Origin: Rhizophagus irregularis
Lineage: Eukaryota > Glomeromycota > Glomeromycetes > Glomerales > Glomeraceae
Direction: 5' to 3'
Length of the DNA: 64,000 nucleotides
Assembly (NCBI RefSeq): GCF_026210795.1
Contig: NC_089448.1
Span: 3,658,001-3,722,000, forward strand
Position numbers and translations under genes: made by a program. Below are positions 47,410-60,616 of this stretch, piece by piece. Under the pieces are notes generated by a model. It was not told the DNA's origin. It was given only the letters and a program-made list of their open reading frames with translations, and searched no databases. Positions within the stretch are counted from its first letter, which is position 1. The number at the start of each line of letters is the position of its first letter.

Positions 47410-49982
47410 ATAGTAAATTTATTCTAAATAACATGTCCTTAAATTTTACATACTGTTTTATAATCTTTTAAAATGATTGAATATTAAAATTAGTAGATAA
47501 TTATTAAAATACTTTTATTATTAACAACTTTTTAAAATTAGTTAAATTATAAAATAAAATTTGATAAAAATGGTAAATATATAAAATATTATTCTATTAT
47601 AATATGAAATTTGCAATTAAAATTATATTTATATAAAAAAATTGGCAAGTTTAATATTGGCTAATTTTATAAAACTAAAATTTACTATAAATTTATTAAG
47701 AAACTTGCTTTTGCTTTTTATTGCTATAAGTAAACTGATTCCTCATATATATTTATACATTAAAAAAAATAATACTTACCTTTTAGGCTTCTACTAATAT
47801 ATAAGTTGCATATTGGAATTGAAAATATAAAAGTTAGTTCAATGTAAATTTTTTATAAGTATTGTATTAAAAAAAAAGGTATTTAAATAAGTAAAATAAA
47901 TCCTAAAAAATAAAAATATATAAGGTTTTTATAATATATAACTTAAGAAAATTATGTTAATATAAAACATGAAAATCATTATTTATTAGTAATTACAAGA
48001 TACCCTTAAAAAATGGAATATTTCCACTCACTGATATTTATACCAAGGCAATTTTTATTTATGTTAAACACAGGTTTTCAAAAAAGATAAATTTTTGCAC
48101 TGATCATTTAGGAATTAAATTTAACATCTTTAATGACATTTGAAACCATTTCTGACACTTAAAGTAAACTTGCAAAATAGGTAAAAATACACTTATTTTT
48201 TTTTATATTATACTAGTTGTAGTTGCTTCGCACCAGGATTGTTTTTTTTAACGTCACGTAATAAACTGGCCAATGGAAATAAGGTTGCTTATTAAGTTTT
48301 TTTATTGTTATAAGAACATGTGATGCGTGTTTGAAACACCCGTGTATAATCAATCTAAAGAATCATATATAAAATTTTTTATAGTCTCCATTATATCTAT
48401 CAAAATATGATTGTCAATTTGTATAATTTATTAATATAAAGATTTCAAATTAAAAGTGCAATTAATAAATATCACAGAAGTTCTGCCTTCCTATATATTC
48501 GAAGTAAGAAAAAAATTCTATTGTTTTTAGTTTTTACTTTGATTGATATACTAGTTATTCTAGTTCGAGACGAATGAAATAAATGAACAGGAATGAGAGT
48601 GGATTCTATAATGTAACTCAACCGATTATTTCAATAAATTTTATTAATAACTTTCTCTTACAAATCAAATCGCCTTACGGTTGAGCATTTACGAAAAAAT
48701 GTTATTATTCATGTGAATACGCTAATTTTTCACGATTATGACATCATTTTACAATTATTTCAAGCCTGTATTTTGAAGCAGGATCATTGATGGGTAAATG
48801 AAAATTCCTTGCCATGGAACTGACTGTAAAACGTATAAAGGATCATAAATCCGCTTCAATATCATTGTAGTTAAAAATAACGCAAAACTAATACTTTACA
48901 ATTTCGCTCTGAAATTATGTCTGTATATCGTGTCTGAAATTAATGCACTAAGATCGCCAATGAGCTTTCCGCACGTGTATTTGGTTACACGATCCTAAAA
49001 TTCCATAATTTTTTATAAACTATCAAATTAAATCATGAAAATAATCAAAAAATGGTTAATGATTTGGTTTAATTTCCAATTAGGAATCTTTTCAATTGCT
49101 TATTTGCTTAATTTTAGATCAGATAAGAAATAAAATTAAATGTCAAAAGTTTACACATTGGATTATCAGGTATGTAATCAAATTTACTGAATATATCATA
49201 ATATACTTTATCACTCAATTAAGAGACTTAATAATGATTTGAGTTGCAGTAATTTGAGTTCGCTGAACTTTCAAATAAGACAGTTCATTAAAGCCATTAT
49301 TATTAAAAATAACTCTGGTTAGAAATCTTTCACCTGACTCTCCATTGTATCCGACGTCAACGGATGTATCTATCATACCTTGTTAAGAGCTCATTTATAA
49401 ACCATATTATAAATATAATCATTATACACGAAACCAAATCTCGAGAAATTTTATTGTTATCAATTTTTCTTTAACTATTAATATTTATTTATTCAAAAAA
49501 CATAAATATACAGATATGTAATATTAAAGAATATGAAAGTATAATTAATAATAAAAAAGGATTCTTAACAACGCAACTAAACTTGGAACTTTTTGTGACA
49601 ACTTACTAGAGCAATCGCGCTATTAAAACCAAACAAGTTAATTGCTACTGGAATTGGTGATAAATTTCGAATTTGTTTTTTTTTCTCGTTCTTTTTTTTT
49701 TAAAAAGAAAAAAGAACAATCATTTATTTTTTACATTTGTTATTAGATACAAACATACTAATTACTAATGATAAAATATATTGATTAATTTAGTATGTAT
49801 AAATTTCTTTTTTTTAGATAATTTGTTTATTTTTTTTTGCCGGGTAATGCAATATTTGTCACTCCTGTATCTGCCAACCAATAGAAACAAAAATTCATTC
49901 CCATTAGTATTTTTAGTCATTTTCTGCATTTCCTAAGTGAATGTTGCAAAGTAAGAGAGAGCTTCCTTTTTCTTTTTTCTTT
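47410..49982. other. AT-rich spacer downstream of the phosphatase gene
   Basis: No supported gene. A fragment near 48935-48990 (EINALRS, then after a frame change NELSARV) matches the coiled-coil remnant near 12160. A short open piece MSKVYTLDYQ precedes a GTATGT donor-like site near 49170, but nothing convincing follows. The right end is the 3' flank of the PP2C gene. Confidence 0.4.
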
Positions 49983-52006
49983 TTATTGTTTTCTATTTTG
50001 GTCCTTTTTGGGTAGAGAAGGCCAAGTAGCTGAATCATATGTTTTTGTTTTACCACCCGGACTAAGAGGAGCATTGATTGTTGTTTTATCATCCGTAAGT
50101 GATTTTGAATTATGTGGGGATTGTGGTGGATTAGAAATAGGACTATCGATAGTTTCGGACTTATCATTATCAGCCTTGCTGACACTATCGGTGCTGTTGC
50201 TACGACTTGAATTGCCACTTTCAACGCTACTAAAGCTGCTACTACTATCTCTTCGATGTTGTGTGGGAATATCATCAATAGTTAGTTCATTTTGATTTTC
50301 GAGATCAGTATCGTCAGTTACGTAATCTTCTGTACTTGTATCTGCAGGGATTTCTAAACCTTCGTCCGAATCATCATCATTATATTCAGAGTCATCACCT
50401 TTTTGCTGCCTGTTATCACTTTCTTCGTATTCGTGTCCTACTTTTCCGTATCTTAAAGCCATCCAATCATACCAATCATCTACAACTTTACCATTGAGAA
50501 AACCGACAATGATAACAGTCATATTATCACATCCGATTCCACCAAGTTCACTATCTTTAGCCAAGCATCTTTCCATCAAATTCTCGCAAGCTTTTTGAAG
50601 ATTGCGGTGTACGGAGATCTCTCGACGAATAAAATTAACAACTTGCTGCGAGGTAAGGCAGTCCCATATACCTAGATAATATATAGGAATATTTAAAATT
50701 AACTAACTTTTCAAATTAAATAAATTCAGTGCGAAAAATCAGTAATTAGAAATTACCATCACAAGCTAATACTAAGAATTCTGTTTTCTCTGTAATATCC
50801 TCTTTTCTGACGTCAGGATATGCTGTAAATGGTATAATATTATTAAGTACAAAAATAATACAAGATAAATAAATAAATAAAAAAGGGAATTATAACCAGA
50901 CCTGTTACGATTTGATGTTCTGGTGTTAGACTTGGATTTTGTTTAAATTCAAAGTCGCCAATAGCACGCGACAAGGCCAAATTTCCTATTGAAAATATAA
51001 ATTATAAATTATAAATTTTTATGCAAAAAATCGGTATATAAAGCTTCGATATTGGTCTTAGTCTTTCGTGATTTTTGACAATAGAAAGTTTTAGTCAATC
51101 ACTATAAAACCACAAGTAGAAAACAATCTTTAAGACAATAAAGAGAATCATACCATTCACTCGACCAAATTCAACAAAACCACCGGCTTTCGTAATACGA
51201 TCAGATTCCTCTACGAAAAAAAAAAAAATTAGCTTATTAATATATATAACATACATAATATTTTTAATATTCTTAAAGTTAAATGGAACCTACCTTTATT
51301 AACAGGTTTATGATCATTTGACATAGGATTTGCAATTCCATCTATGCTGATAACAGCACGAGAATCACCCGCGTTCCCCTAAAAAAAAGATAAAAAGTAT
51401 AAAATATTTGCTCAAATTAATAAGTAAATTAAATAAATGAAAACATACAACATAGACTTGATTTTGAGGCGTAATTATTGAAGTAACGGCGGTACAGCCG
51501 GAGGGATCATTAGCATATTGTGAATCTAAAATTAAAAATAAATTCGATCAACATATTAAATAGAATAAAGTTCCATCGATAAATCATTGATTGATTTTTA
51601 TACCATTTCTCAAGTCTTCATCAGTCCCCAAGAATCCACTTTTTATAGCCTCTTCAATATTATTAGGAAATGCAGGGTCTCTAGCAATTCGTTCATGTAA
51701 GTGAGCACCGCTATATTTAGCAATATTTTGTCCTTAAAATACACAAAACGAAAAAAAAATTTATTAACGATTTTTTATTATAATATAAAATAATTATGAC
51801 TATATTATAAAATATTTACCACCGTGACCGTCGTAAACACCAAAAAAACTATAACCTTTTTTATCTGCAAGTGTTAATTCGGCAGTATGCGCGTCTTCCA
51901 TGCTAATACGCCAGCCTTGCATTGCAGACGAAGCAAATAACAGACGATCGTCATGGCCACTGTCTGAATGTTTCTCTTTAACTGGCTCTGAAAGTGTTTG
52001 ACCCAT
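49983..52006 (-). CDS. PP2C-type Ser/Thr protein phosphatase (Ptc2/Ptc3-like)
   Basis: Eight exons join in frame: 51820..52006, 51604..51732, 51449..51525, 51294..51378, 51154..51210, 50902..50985, 50757..50822 and 49983..50671, giving 457 aa. Metal-dependent phosphatases of this type dephosphorylate stress MAP kinases, Cdk and checkpoint kinases. The start MGQTLSEP with Gly2 suggests myristoylation, as in yeast Ptc2 (MGQILSNP). Motifs in order: [10 protein letters not shown] (31-40), YDGHGG (58-63, metal Asp), [14 protein letters not shown] (133-140), [17 protein letters not shown] (181-193), LACDGIWDC (D228) and [10 protein letters not shown] (D277). The C-terminal 150 residues are acidic and Ser-rich, likely regulatory, ending in a basic DQNRKQ. 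All catalytic residues are present. Confidence 0.95.
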
Positions 52007-54153
52007 TTTTATCGTTTATTTATTATATTAATATTTCTAAGAAACAGATTAAGGTATGAAAAAAATTATTAAAAATTATTTTATTAGTTAGGTTCAAAGT
52101 TTAATAAGTTTTAATTTTTTTCCAACTCGCAAAAGCTTCCAACAAGATAAGCTAAAACAAAAAACCAAAATTTTTAGCTTTTATACTTTTTATATTTTAT
52201 TTCGGACTTTTACAGTATACCTTTTAGAATAGAAGTGCTTTTTTTTTGCGGAATTTTTCTTCAGAGAAAGAACATTTTTTTTTTCTTATTATATCGTAAG
52301 TAGTACAAATATTATCTATACACTACTCATTATAAATAATTTTTACTACTGCAGTTTGATTAATTTATATATATATACAAACAAAGCTATTATAAAATTT
52401 ATTTATAATAAATATAAATTAAGTATTTTTACTTACAGGTTTTAAAAATGATAAAATGAAAAAAAAAATAATATAATAATTTTTTTTAGAAAAAAATAAT
52501 TTGATGATTGATGGATTGCGAAATTTCCGTGGTAAAAGATGCCACCAAAATTTTGGAGATATTATTTACAATTAGATTTGTTCGAGAAAAAAAAATTTTT
52601 TTTTTAAAAAAAAAAAAGAAAAAAAAGAGGGAAAGGGCATTTTAAAGATTTTTGAGCTCTACAAAAAAAATATGTGTTAAATAGAAAATTCTTTCGTCAT
52701 TTCTGGCACCGTACACAACAGTTGATTCTCTAATTTCTTTAATTTAAAATTCATTTTTGCTGAAGGCCCAAAGAATAGATGGTGTGGCTACAATATATTA
52801 ATTGTGGCTTGGTAAATAATTTATATATATTTACAATACTAACGGCGTATTTGATATTGGCGCTGTTAGGCTAATCGGAAGGGGGGATATTACCGTATTT
52901 TATTTTATATAGCCGTATCGTTGGTATTACTCATCTTTACGTCAGGATCGTATGAAAATAACAATTAAATATGTTCATTTATGTTCTTGTTCTAAATTTT
53001 TGTTATAATTATGACACATCTCTACAATAACAAGGAGCGATGCTAATCCCGGATTATTTTTATTATCGTAGTTATTATATTTTAGTATTATTATTATTAT
53101 TATTACAAAATTACAAAACCATGCGAAAATAGAAATAATATAAAATGGTCACAATGCAATATTCATTGTTTTCTCTCTATATTTGATTTATGAAAAGTTC
53201 TGGAATTTTAATAAATCAATAAATCGGAATTGATTCCGATAAAGAATATTAAAGGAAAAAATATAATCAGCGAACATATTGCCAATTTTCATTATATTTT
53301 TAAATTAAAAAAACCAGGATAAATACAGGATTTCCGCATTGGAAACATTTTGTACGAATAGAACCTCCTTGAACAGGTGTTATTCAGAAAAATAATATGA
53401 ATTTTTTTTTTGACAGATAAGATTAACGGAAATGGTTATCAAAAGGAATACCGAGAATTCGTGTAGAATAAAAAGAATATTCTCTGGTAAGTTTCTTTAT
53501 AGAATTGTTGATAAACAAACATTTCATTTTTTTTCTAAGTTTGAGTAACATTAATTTCTCTATATTTAGATTTCTAATAGATTACGTCTTTTAAGAATGG
53601 AAGAACTTAAAGTTCTGTTTCACGTCACGATTTGACCTTCTATTCGGAAACAATGACTAATTTAAATGTTTTTACCCGGTTATCGTTATAAATGATCGTT
53701 CATTTACATTTCACAAAACTAAAGTTGTTATAACGAAATGCAATAATTTTTGTACTTTACCAGGTTCTTATCAAAATAGCTTAAATTACATTTTTATGAA
53801 CAACAATGTCATTCTTTCCTATTTATAGGATGGTATGTTTTCGGAGTTTCGGACTTCGGGAATAAGTTTCTCGCATGATGATCAGTCCTATGTCACATGG
53901 TAATTAATCTAATCATGCCACGTGATAAAATTTCGTAAATCTCGTCTTATATCTTAAACAAGACGAAAACGTTTAGACGTCTAGTGGATAGTGATACACG
54001 GTCTAAAGTTCTTTTTGATTATTGTAATCAGCAACCATTTTTATGAAGATAATTTATGAATTGGTATCACTTCTAAAACTATAAATATGACATTTTGGCT
54101 TTTTTTTATTATTTATTTTAATATTTTTTTCTTTTTTTCTTTGTGAATACATA
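52007..54153. other. intergenic region between PP2C and a small Arg-rich gene
   Basis: AT-rich promoter-type sequence for the divergent PP2C gene on the left and the small gene on the right. No further coding signal is supported. CACGTG-containing motifs occur near 53920. Confidence 0.4.
54080..54087 (+). promoter_or_regulatory. TATA box ahead of the small Arg-rich gene
   Basis: TATAAATA, 74 bases before the ATG at 54154, the same octamer and nearly the same spacing as for the LysM gene. Confidence 0.5.
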
Positions 54154-54342
54154 ATGTCTTCATTTATAAATATTAATGGTCAAATACGTCGTCAAAGAAA
54201 TTTTAATAGAAGACGACGAATTCAAAGACATTTACCAATCAATAATGATTACATATTGAATCGAATCACAGTTTTACCTCCACAAATCATAAATGATCCA
54301 TTTACTACACAAATTTTTAATGGACTATCTTCTTTTTATTAA
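54154..54342 (+). CDS. small Arg-rich hypothetical protein
   Basis: A single open frame of 62 aa with a basic N-terminal half (RRQRNFNRRRRIQRH) and a hydrophobic, Pro-containing C-terminal half (ITVLPPQIINDPF). There is no signal peptide or known domain. A TATA box at a sensible distance and coding-like composition support a real gene. It could also be the truncated 5' end of a longer gene, because the following bases do not continue the frame. The Arg cluster could act as a nuclear-localisation or nucleic-acid-binding patch. Confidence 0.45.
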   Translation: MSSFININGQIRRQRNFNRRRRIQRHLPINNDYILNRITVLPPQIINDPFTTQIFNGLSSFY

Positions 54343-54650
54343 GATGTGAGAAATCAATCGTCGTGACTTGTGTTTTGTGCCACACAAATCTCGTGATGTA
54401 CAAATATTATCCGGTTCATCTCAATGGGAAAATCTTTTACATAAAAGAAAGGAATTGCTATTTTGACGTTCGTCATACTAGCGTTAGACTACTTTTGGTC
54501 GCTTGCATTATTTTATTGGTTTATTTTTCATCTTTTATTTCTTCATTTGAAGATTTAATAAGGATTCAAAAAATAATTTTCCTATAAATTAAATTTATTA
54601 CACTTACTATACTTTCAATACGAAGTCATCTCTTTATTTGACTTTTAGTT
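54343..54650 (+). other. short spacer and leader of the next gene
   Basis: No gene supported. ACTTTTAG two bases before the ATG at 54651 may be the acceptor of a 5' UTR intron. Confidence 0.4.
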
Positions 54651-56591
54651 ATGGAAAACCCAGACAATGCTTGGAACGATATAATCGGAAATGGTGGTTC
54701 GAAAAAGAACGATACGATCGACTCAGTGATTGACGCTTTTAATAGTGTTATCTCCACTAACTCTGATGCGATCCTAGGCTCTGGTTGGAATACGTCTAAT
54801 AAGAAAAATGTTGAACTTAAGACAAAAGGCAGTGAGGTCGCTTCAAAATCGTCCTGGGGAGGATCTTTTAGTACCACCAGTAATCAAGATGAGAGTGAAA
54901 ATTCATGGAATTCTTGGGGTAATGGTAGTAGTTCTTGGGATAATAATAATAATAATAGTGGTGGTTGGGGAAATGATGATAATCAAAATTATCCTACTAA
55001 TAATATTAATTCTGGGTACACGGATGATAGAAGAAATTACCAAGATGTAAATAAAACAAATTCATATACGGATAATAATAATAGATATTATGAATCTACA
55101 GATGCGAATCAAGTTAATAATGATGACATGCACATGAACAATAATAATAATTTTAGCAAAACTCATAAGGAGTATGACAATCAAACTCATGGACAACAAC
55201 AACATTCAAATTATGAAGCTCAGGAAAGTCCTTCACCGTCAGAATCTGAAACATCAACGGATCAGAATTCCGAAACAATCAGTCCAGATGATATAAAAAT
55301 GAAATTATCAGCATGGCATAGTCTTGCTGATCCAAATACAAAAGAACGAGGCGATGGTTTAGGTGGAGGTCAATTGCATCGTCGCGGTAAAAATTATATT
55401 CCTGTGGATGAGAGAACCGTTTTAGCTATACAACAAAAAGGTGGTGGCCATAGGAGACCAAGTAGGGGGGTCTCGGGAAAGCCTATACCAAAAACCAAAG
55501 TTTTTACAAAACCACCCATAAAATCGGCCATGGCAACAAAACCAATTAATAATGTTCCAACACAAAAACCACCTGCTACTCAGAAAATTCTTAATGCAAC
55601 TGTCCCAGTTAAGGTGGCAGCTCCTCAAAATCAAAAACAAAATACACAACCAACACCTCCGAATCGAGCGCAACAGCAAACCCAACAAACATCAAAAAAA
55701 CCATCTCCACCACCTTCACAATCTTCACAACGTCAACCTTTACGGGATGTTGTTCCACAACCTTCTCGAGATACTTCTCGAGATGTTTCGCAACCTTCTC
55801 GAGATGTCTCACAACCTTCTCGGGATACTTCACGACCTTTACGGAATCCTTCACCATCTTCACGACCTCAGCGTTCTCAACAGCTTCAGCAGCCTCAGCT
55901 GTCTCAGCAAACCCAGCAACCTCAAAAACAAAATTCATGGTCTCCGCAATTGGTTAATACGCCTTTTTGGGAATCTTCAAGTCCTCCACCTAGTCCTCCA
56001 CCTATTCAACATCCTTCGCCAAGACAATATGCAAATGAGGCGATTTCAAATAAATCCCAACCTATTCGACATCAGTCACCTGCTCGTTCTCCACGACCAG
56101 CAAAACCTGTACAAGATTATACCTTGCCGTATATTCCCCCAGAGTTTGATTCGACTCCATACCGAAAGCAACCATCTCCTTCACCTGTTCGTGATAAACC
56201 ACATATATATAATGACCCAGATTGGAAAGGTAATAAATATTATGAACAGGGTAATAATGTCGAAAATCAACGGAATGAATATTATGATGATTATGATGAA
56301 AATGGTTTCGAAGGACAACAGAATAAATCCGGTCACATATCAAGATATAATGAACCAGAGAAGGAGCAAGCATCACGCGTTGATCGCTATGATCGTGGTG
56401 AACTACTTCTTACTATAAATGTCGAACTTTCAGAAGGTAAAACACAGGCCATCGAAGTTCATGTACATGATGATCCAATGGATTTAGCAAAAGACTTTTG
56501 TGACTTATGGAAGGTTACAAATCCTGTGGTAATGCCTGCTTTAGAATGCTTAATTAAAGAGGAGAAAGAAAAGCGATTAGGTATTAGTTAA
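54651..56591 (+). CDS. Trp/Gly-motif, Pro/Gln-rich disordered protein with conserved C-terminal module (paralog A)
   Basis: A single exon of 646 aa. The first 110 residues carry repeated tryptophans next to Gly, Ser or Asn (GSGWNT, SSWGGS, NSWNSWGNGSSSW, GGWGND), a pattern like the GW/WG hooks that bind Argonaute proteins. The middle is low-complexity: NPTNN/Asn runs, Gln/Pro-rich stretches, SRDVSQPSRD repeats and many PxxP sites. The final 60 residues form a compact module (LLTINVELSEGKTQ, HDDPMDLAKDFCDLW, ALECLIKEEKEKRL) that recurs at the C-terminus of the next gene. Function is unknown; a scaffold is likely. The start is the first ATG (MENPDNAWND). It forms a tandem pair with 57231..60379. 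Confidence 0.8.
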   Translation: MENPDNAWNDIIGNGGSKKNDTIDSVIDAFNSVISTNSDAILGSGWNTSNKKNVELKTKGSEVASKSSWGGSFSTTSNQDESENSWNSWGNGSSSWDNNNNNSGGWGNDDNQNYPTNNINSGYTDDRRNYQDVNKTNSYTDNNNRYYESTDANQVNNDDMHMNNNNNFSKTHKEYDNQTHGQQQHSNYEAQESPSPSESETSTDQNSETISPDDIKMKLSAWHSLADPNTKERGDGLGGGQLHRRGKNYIPVDERTVLAIQQKGGGHRRPSRGVSGKPIPKTKVFTKPPIKSAMATKPINNVPTQKPPATQKILNATVPVKVAAPQNQKQNTQPTPPNRAQQQTQQTSKKPSPPPSQSSQRQPLRDVVPQPSRDTSRDVSQPSRDVSQPSRDTSRPLRNPSPSSRPQRSQQLQQPQLSQQTQQPQKQNSWSPQLVNTPFWESSSPPPSPPPIQHPSPRQYANEAISNKSQPIRHQSPARSPRPAKPVQDYTLPYIPPEFDSTPYRKQPSPSPVRDKPHIYNDPDWKGNKYYEQGNNVENQRNEYYDDYDENGFEGQQNKSGHISRYNEPEKEQASRVDRYDRGELLLTINVELSEGKTQAIEVHVHDDPMDLAKDFCDLWKVTNPVVMPALECLIKEEKEKRLGIS

Positions 56592-57230
56592 ATAATAATT
56601 AATCAAAAACTTTTTTAAAGCAAGCTTATCTGTTTGCGATGTTTTAAAGAATATAGTGGTAGCTCCATGTATTTCTGCTGCGAATTAGACAAATACATCA
56701 ATAAATACAAATAATACTAATAAAATAGAAAATATTACTATTTATGTTCTATTTCTTTTGTTTACTTTTTATAGCGTGATATTGCAACAAAGGTCAATTT
56801 TAAGCTAACATCACACAATCACACACAGCCTTAACTTCTTTCAAATTTAGTAACAATGACAGTTAGTCAGGTTATTCTGCATACTAATATATCACTTGAT
56901 GAAATGTACTGTCAAATGTTTAATTGCTATATAAAGGAACAAAAAATTTTAACATTGTTACTTAGGTCACGTATTGAGTATTTTGATTTGTCATTTCAAG
57001 TTTTTGTCAAATATATATGACGCTCAATAGTCACTTAAAATATAGGGGTGATAGATTTGTCAGTTTATAAGATAAAAAAATTTTTATCTAAAAAATAATT
57101 CATTCTTTTTTACTACCTTTTTATTTTTTTTTTAATAATCTCAATAAGAAAAAAAAACTTTTTTTATAAAGACACTATATTGTAGTCTAGTTGTAAACTT
57201 TGTAACTTAGGCCCGTTGATAAAGCTTAAA
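56592..57230 (+). other. spacer between the two paralogs
   Basis: 3' flank of paralog A and promoter region of paralog B. No coding signal. Confidence 0.5.
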
Positions 57231-60200
57231 ATGTCAGATTCTGAATTTCGACCAAATATGGTCGGATCTAATAGAAACAAGAATGTTTATAATTTAAGTA
57301 TAGCCTTAGCCCCACACTTAGGTATACCAACGGACGTCATTGAACAAGCTTTAATAAAAGCAATAGAGCAAAATAGTGCAGATATTTTCAATGCTCTCCC
57401 TTCCCCGTTACATAATGGCATACAAGAAACAAAACCTGTTGACGAACTAAGCCAAAGTACAGCACTTATTTCTCCCCGTTTTAATCAACCATCACTTCTT
57501 GATATAGATTCAAAAAATCATATAACTCAAGAATCTTCTCCGCTATACAAAAAAAATCGTAAAGGTATATTATGTTTTAAAAATGATCAATAAAATTCAA
57601 ATTTAGTAAATTTATTAAACAACGTTTTTGCATTTTTTTTTTGCCTTACAAACTTTTAGATTCTTTATCATCCCTTATTGAAATAACACAAAGCGGATCA
57701 ACGTCTATTAATATTAAATTGCCTAGCCTACACGTTCCGCCCCCAACAGTTCAAGGAGAAATGACGAATGGTCAAAGCAGTCCTCAATCGTCAGGTCCAA
57801 TTGATGAAAATTTAAATAGACCTCAGTACTATGATGATCAGAACATTTATAATGGATCAAACAATGAGAATTTGATTCAAAGTCAAGAATATAATCCACC
57901 ATCACAGAGAGTTAACCATGAAGTTCAAAACCAACAGAACGATTCTAAATTTGATGCTTTTAAAGAATATATTGGTCCACAACAAAGAGAACAAGATGAA
58001 TATAAGTCATATAACCATAATCAACAAATTGAACATGATGTTTCTATTCAAAGACAACGAAGTGACTTGCAAGTTAACCGTTTTCAAGATACGTATGATT
58101 CATTTACGCCTGGTGGTAAGAATCGACAAAATAAATTTGCTGCTGATTTTCCCGAAGAATATAGTCAGCCACAACGGAGAGAATCTCAAGCAAATCAAGT
58201 TCCGGATCCATATAATAAAACATTTTCACAAGTAGTTAGTCCAATAAAAAACAACCCTTCGGAAACATACTTATCCGAATTTCCTTCTCTTTCGGAATCT
58301 TCCAAAATGAGTGACTCAAGGAAGAATTCTGGAGTAGACCTTGGGGCTTGGGGCCAAATGGATGTAAATTTTGCTTCTGCTTGGGGTGGTAAACCTAAAA
58401 AATGGGTATCAGAAACAGAAACAAATACATTTGAACCTCCCGCTACTACTTCTACTTGGAATCCTGATAATGAAGATCTTACATGGAAACCTATTCAGGA
58501 ACCAAAACCGCCCATTAATAAAAAGAAACCCGCAAAATTTGAACTTGACGATTCTGATGGATGGGGTACTCCTCCAACGAATACTATTCCATGGAACGAT
58601 ATGAGGCAAGGATATTGTGTCGACCTTATAGAAGAGCAAAAAGAAACGATATTTTGGTCTAAGCAAAATGGTAGTTGGGTCAATGTAAGTGAGGAATATT
58701 CAAAGACGGTAAAAATTAAATCCGATGGTATTAATCAAGTACGCTATGAACGCCAAGGGACTCTTAATGTGGATAATGGAGCTACATGGGATGATCTTCG
58801 TGAAAACACAAGACGTGAACGTGAGATGGAACGTGGTTTAATTAATGGAAATACAACCGATGATATAATAGTTGAACTTACAGATCATTCAAATGACAAT
58901 AGTGATGGTTCGGAAGTTGAAAATTATCGGTCAAGCTCCGATACCACAACAGGACCTGTACCTATAGTTTCAGAAGGTTCTAGAGAACGCTTAGGTAATC
59001 CTCAATGGAAAACTGAAGAAGAATGGCGGCACGATTCTCAACCTCAACAATTTAAGCAGGAAGTAGAGTGCGGTGACCTTATTAACCTTGAATTACCCGA
59101 ATCGAAAGAGTTAAAAGAAACTTTAACAGTTGTAAGCGATAGAGAGGTTGACGAACCCAATGAAGAAATATCCGGTTGGGATAAATGGAAAGATAATTCT
59201 GAAGAAATTGCAGAGTTTAAGGATGATGCATGGTTTACTGATGATATGCCGAAACAACGAGATGATACTTCCAACCAAGATCTATTAATTAATATTGATT
59301 CGAATAATGATAATGAAGTTGCAGAATCAACAATAATTAACACCCATCCTCCGATCTTTTATGGTAGAATCAATAATGAAATGGCAAAAGATCTAAATGA
59401 TATATTTGATTCTACAAATTCTGTCAACACGGCCGATATGGCCAAGATGACCAATGTGGATATTGTAAACAATGAATTGAATGATGAATTAAGTTTATTG
59501 ACATTTGACGATGATGAGAATAAAATATCAAAATCATCAGCTGGCCAGGAAGATATTAATAAAGATAATAAAAACAATCAATATAACTTTGATGTTTTAG
59601 AAGATTTTCTTAAGAACAACAACTATAAACCTCCTGATGCAATCATTAAAGATTCGAACGAGTCGCAGGAAAAAGTGCCAGTTCTTCCCTATGTCTTTAG
59701 TATTAATGATAAAGAAAATGCACCTATTTCACATTATACGACACCATTAACAGTGTCTGATAATTTCAGTTCATTTGCGCCACCATCTAGATCTTACCGT
59801 TGCGAGAATTCGTCACAAGTAAATGTCGAATCTATGAGTTCTTCATCCGCGATTGATAATAACGACAAAAAATTAGAGCATAATGATTATAGGCAAGATC
59901 TAGATCAAAACGATCAAATACTTGATCAATATAAAGCTTCCGTCAACGAAAGTCAAATACTTGATCAATATAAAGATTCCGTCAACGAAAGTCAAATACT
60001 TGATCAATATAAAGATTCCGTCAACGAACCTCAAGGTGCAGCAGATCCAAATGAACCTAACTCGAATTCCACAAAAACGGCACCTAACGATAAAGACTTT
60101 ATTATTAATCTTACCGTTGAAACTCCATCAAATGGAAGACAAATATTACGTCTACGTTATGTAAGTTTTAATAATAATTTATTTAAAGTTCGTGTTCCTG

Positions 60201-60379
60201 TAAATTTATAACTTAATGCAATCATTGTAATCAAAAAAAAGGACGACGATCCTCAAGTTGCGGCGACCGAGTTTTGTAAAAAGTGGAACATGTTTCATTT
60301 TGAAGATGCATTGAAAGGCTTTGTTCAGAAAGAACAAAAGAGACGGCTTCGTAAACGAAGAACAAAATGTAAAAAATAA
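57231..60379 (+). CDS. Trp-rich disordered protein with the same C-terminal module (paralog B)
   Basis: Three exons (57231..57564, 57660..60160, 60242..60379) join in frame, giving 990 aa. The start is the ATG of MSDSEFRPNM. An N-terminal helical stretch (YNLSIALAPHLGIPTDVIEQ) precedes a long disordered region with many Trp motifs (LGAWGQ, ASAWGGK, TSTWNPDN, SDGWGTPP, SGWDKWKD). Three tandem 13-residue QILDQYKDSVNES repeats lie near residues 880-920. The C-terminal module spans the last intron: DFIINLTVETPSNGRQ, then DDDPQVAATEFCKKW and ALKGFVQKEQKRRL, aligning with paralog A at DDP, A..FC..W and AL. It ends in a very basic tail (RLRKRRTKCKK). A tandem duplication with long divergence is inferred. 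Molecular role unknown. Confidence 0.82.
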
Positions 60380-60616
60380 GCTAAAAAGGCTAAATGTAAG
60401 TTAATGATGTTTTTTTCTATAAATTTTACTTAATATGTTAATTTAATTTTTTTTTGTCTATAGAAAAAAATTTTTTTTTTTATTACCTTATTCTCTTGTA
60501 AATTGCAAATATTTTTATGTAAAATAATAAATTTTATTCAAACAAAATAAATTCAATAGTGATATAAAGATTATTAAGATTATTGTATTTATCTATATTA
60601 TAGATAATGAATTTAT

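Noticed and set aside
49913-50278. Second minus-strand frame at the phosphatase 3' end
   Set aside because: It overlaps the PP2C C-terminus in another frame and has low-complexity composition. PP2C is supported by eight matching exons.
55609-56376. Minus-strand and alternate-frame open stretches across paralog A
   Set aside because: They arise from low-complexity Pro/Gln codons; the plus-strand frame is continuous with a conserved C-terminal module.
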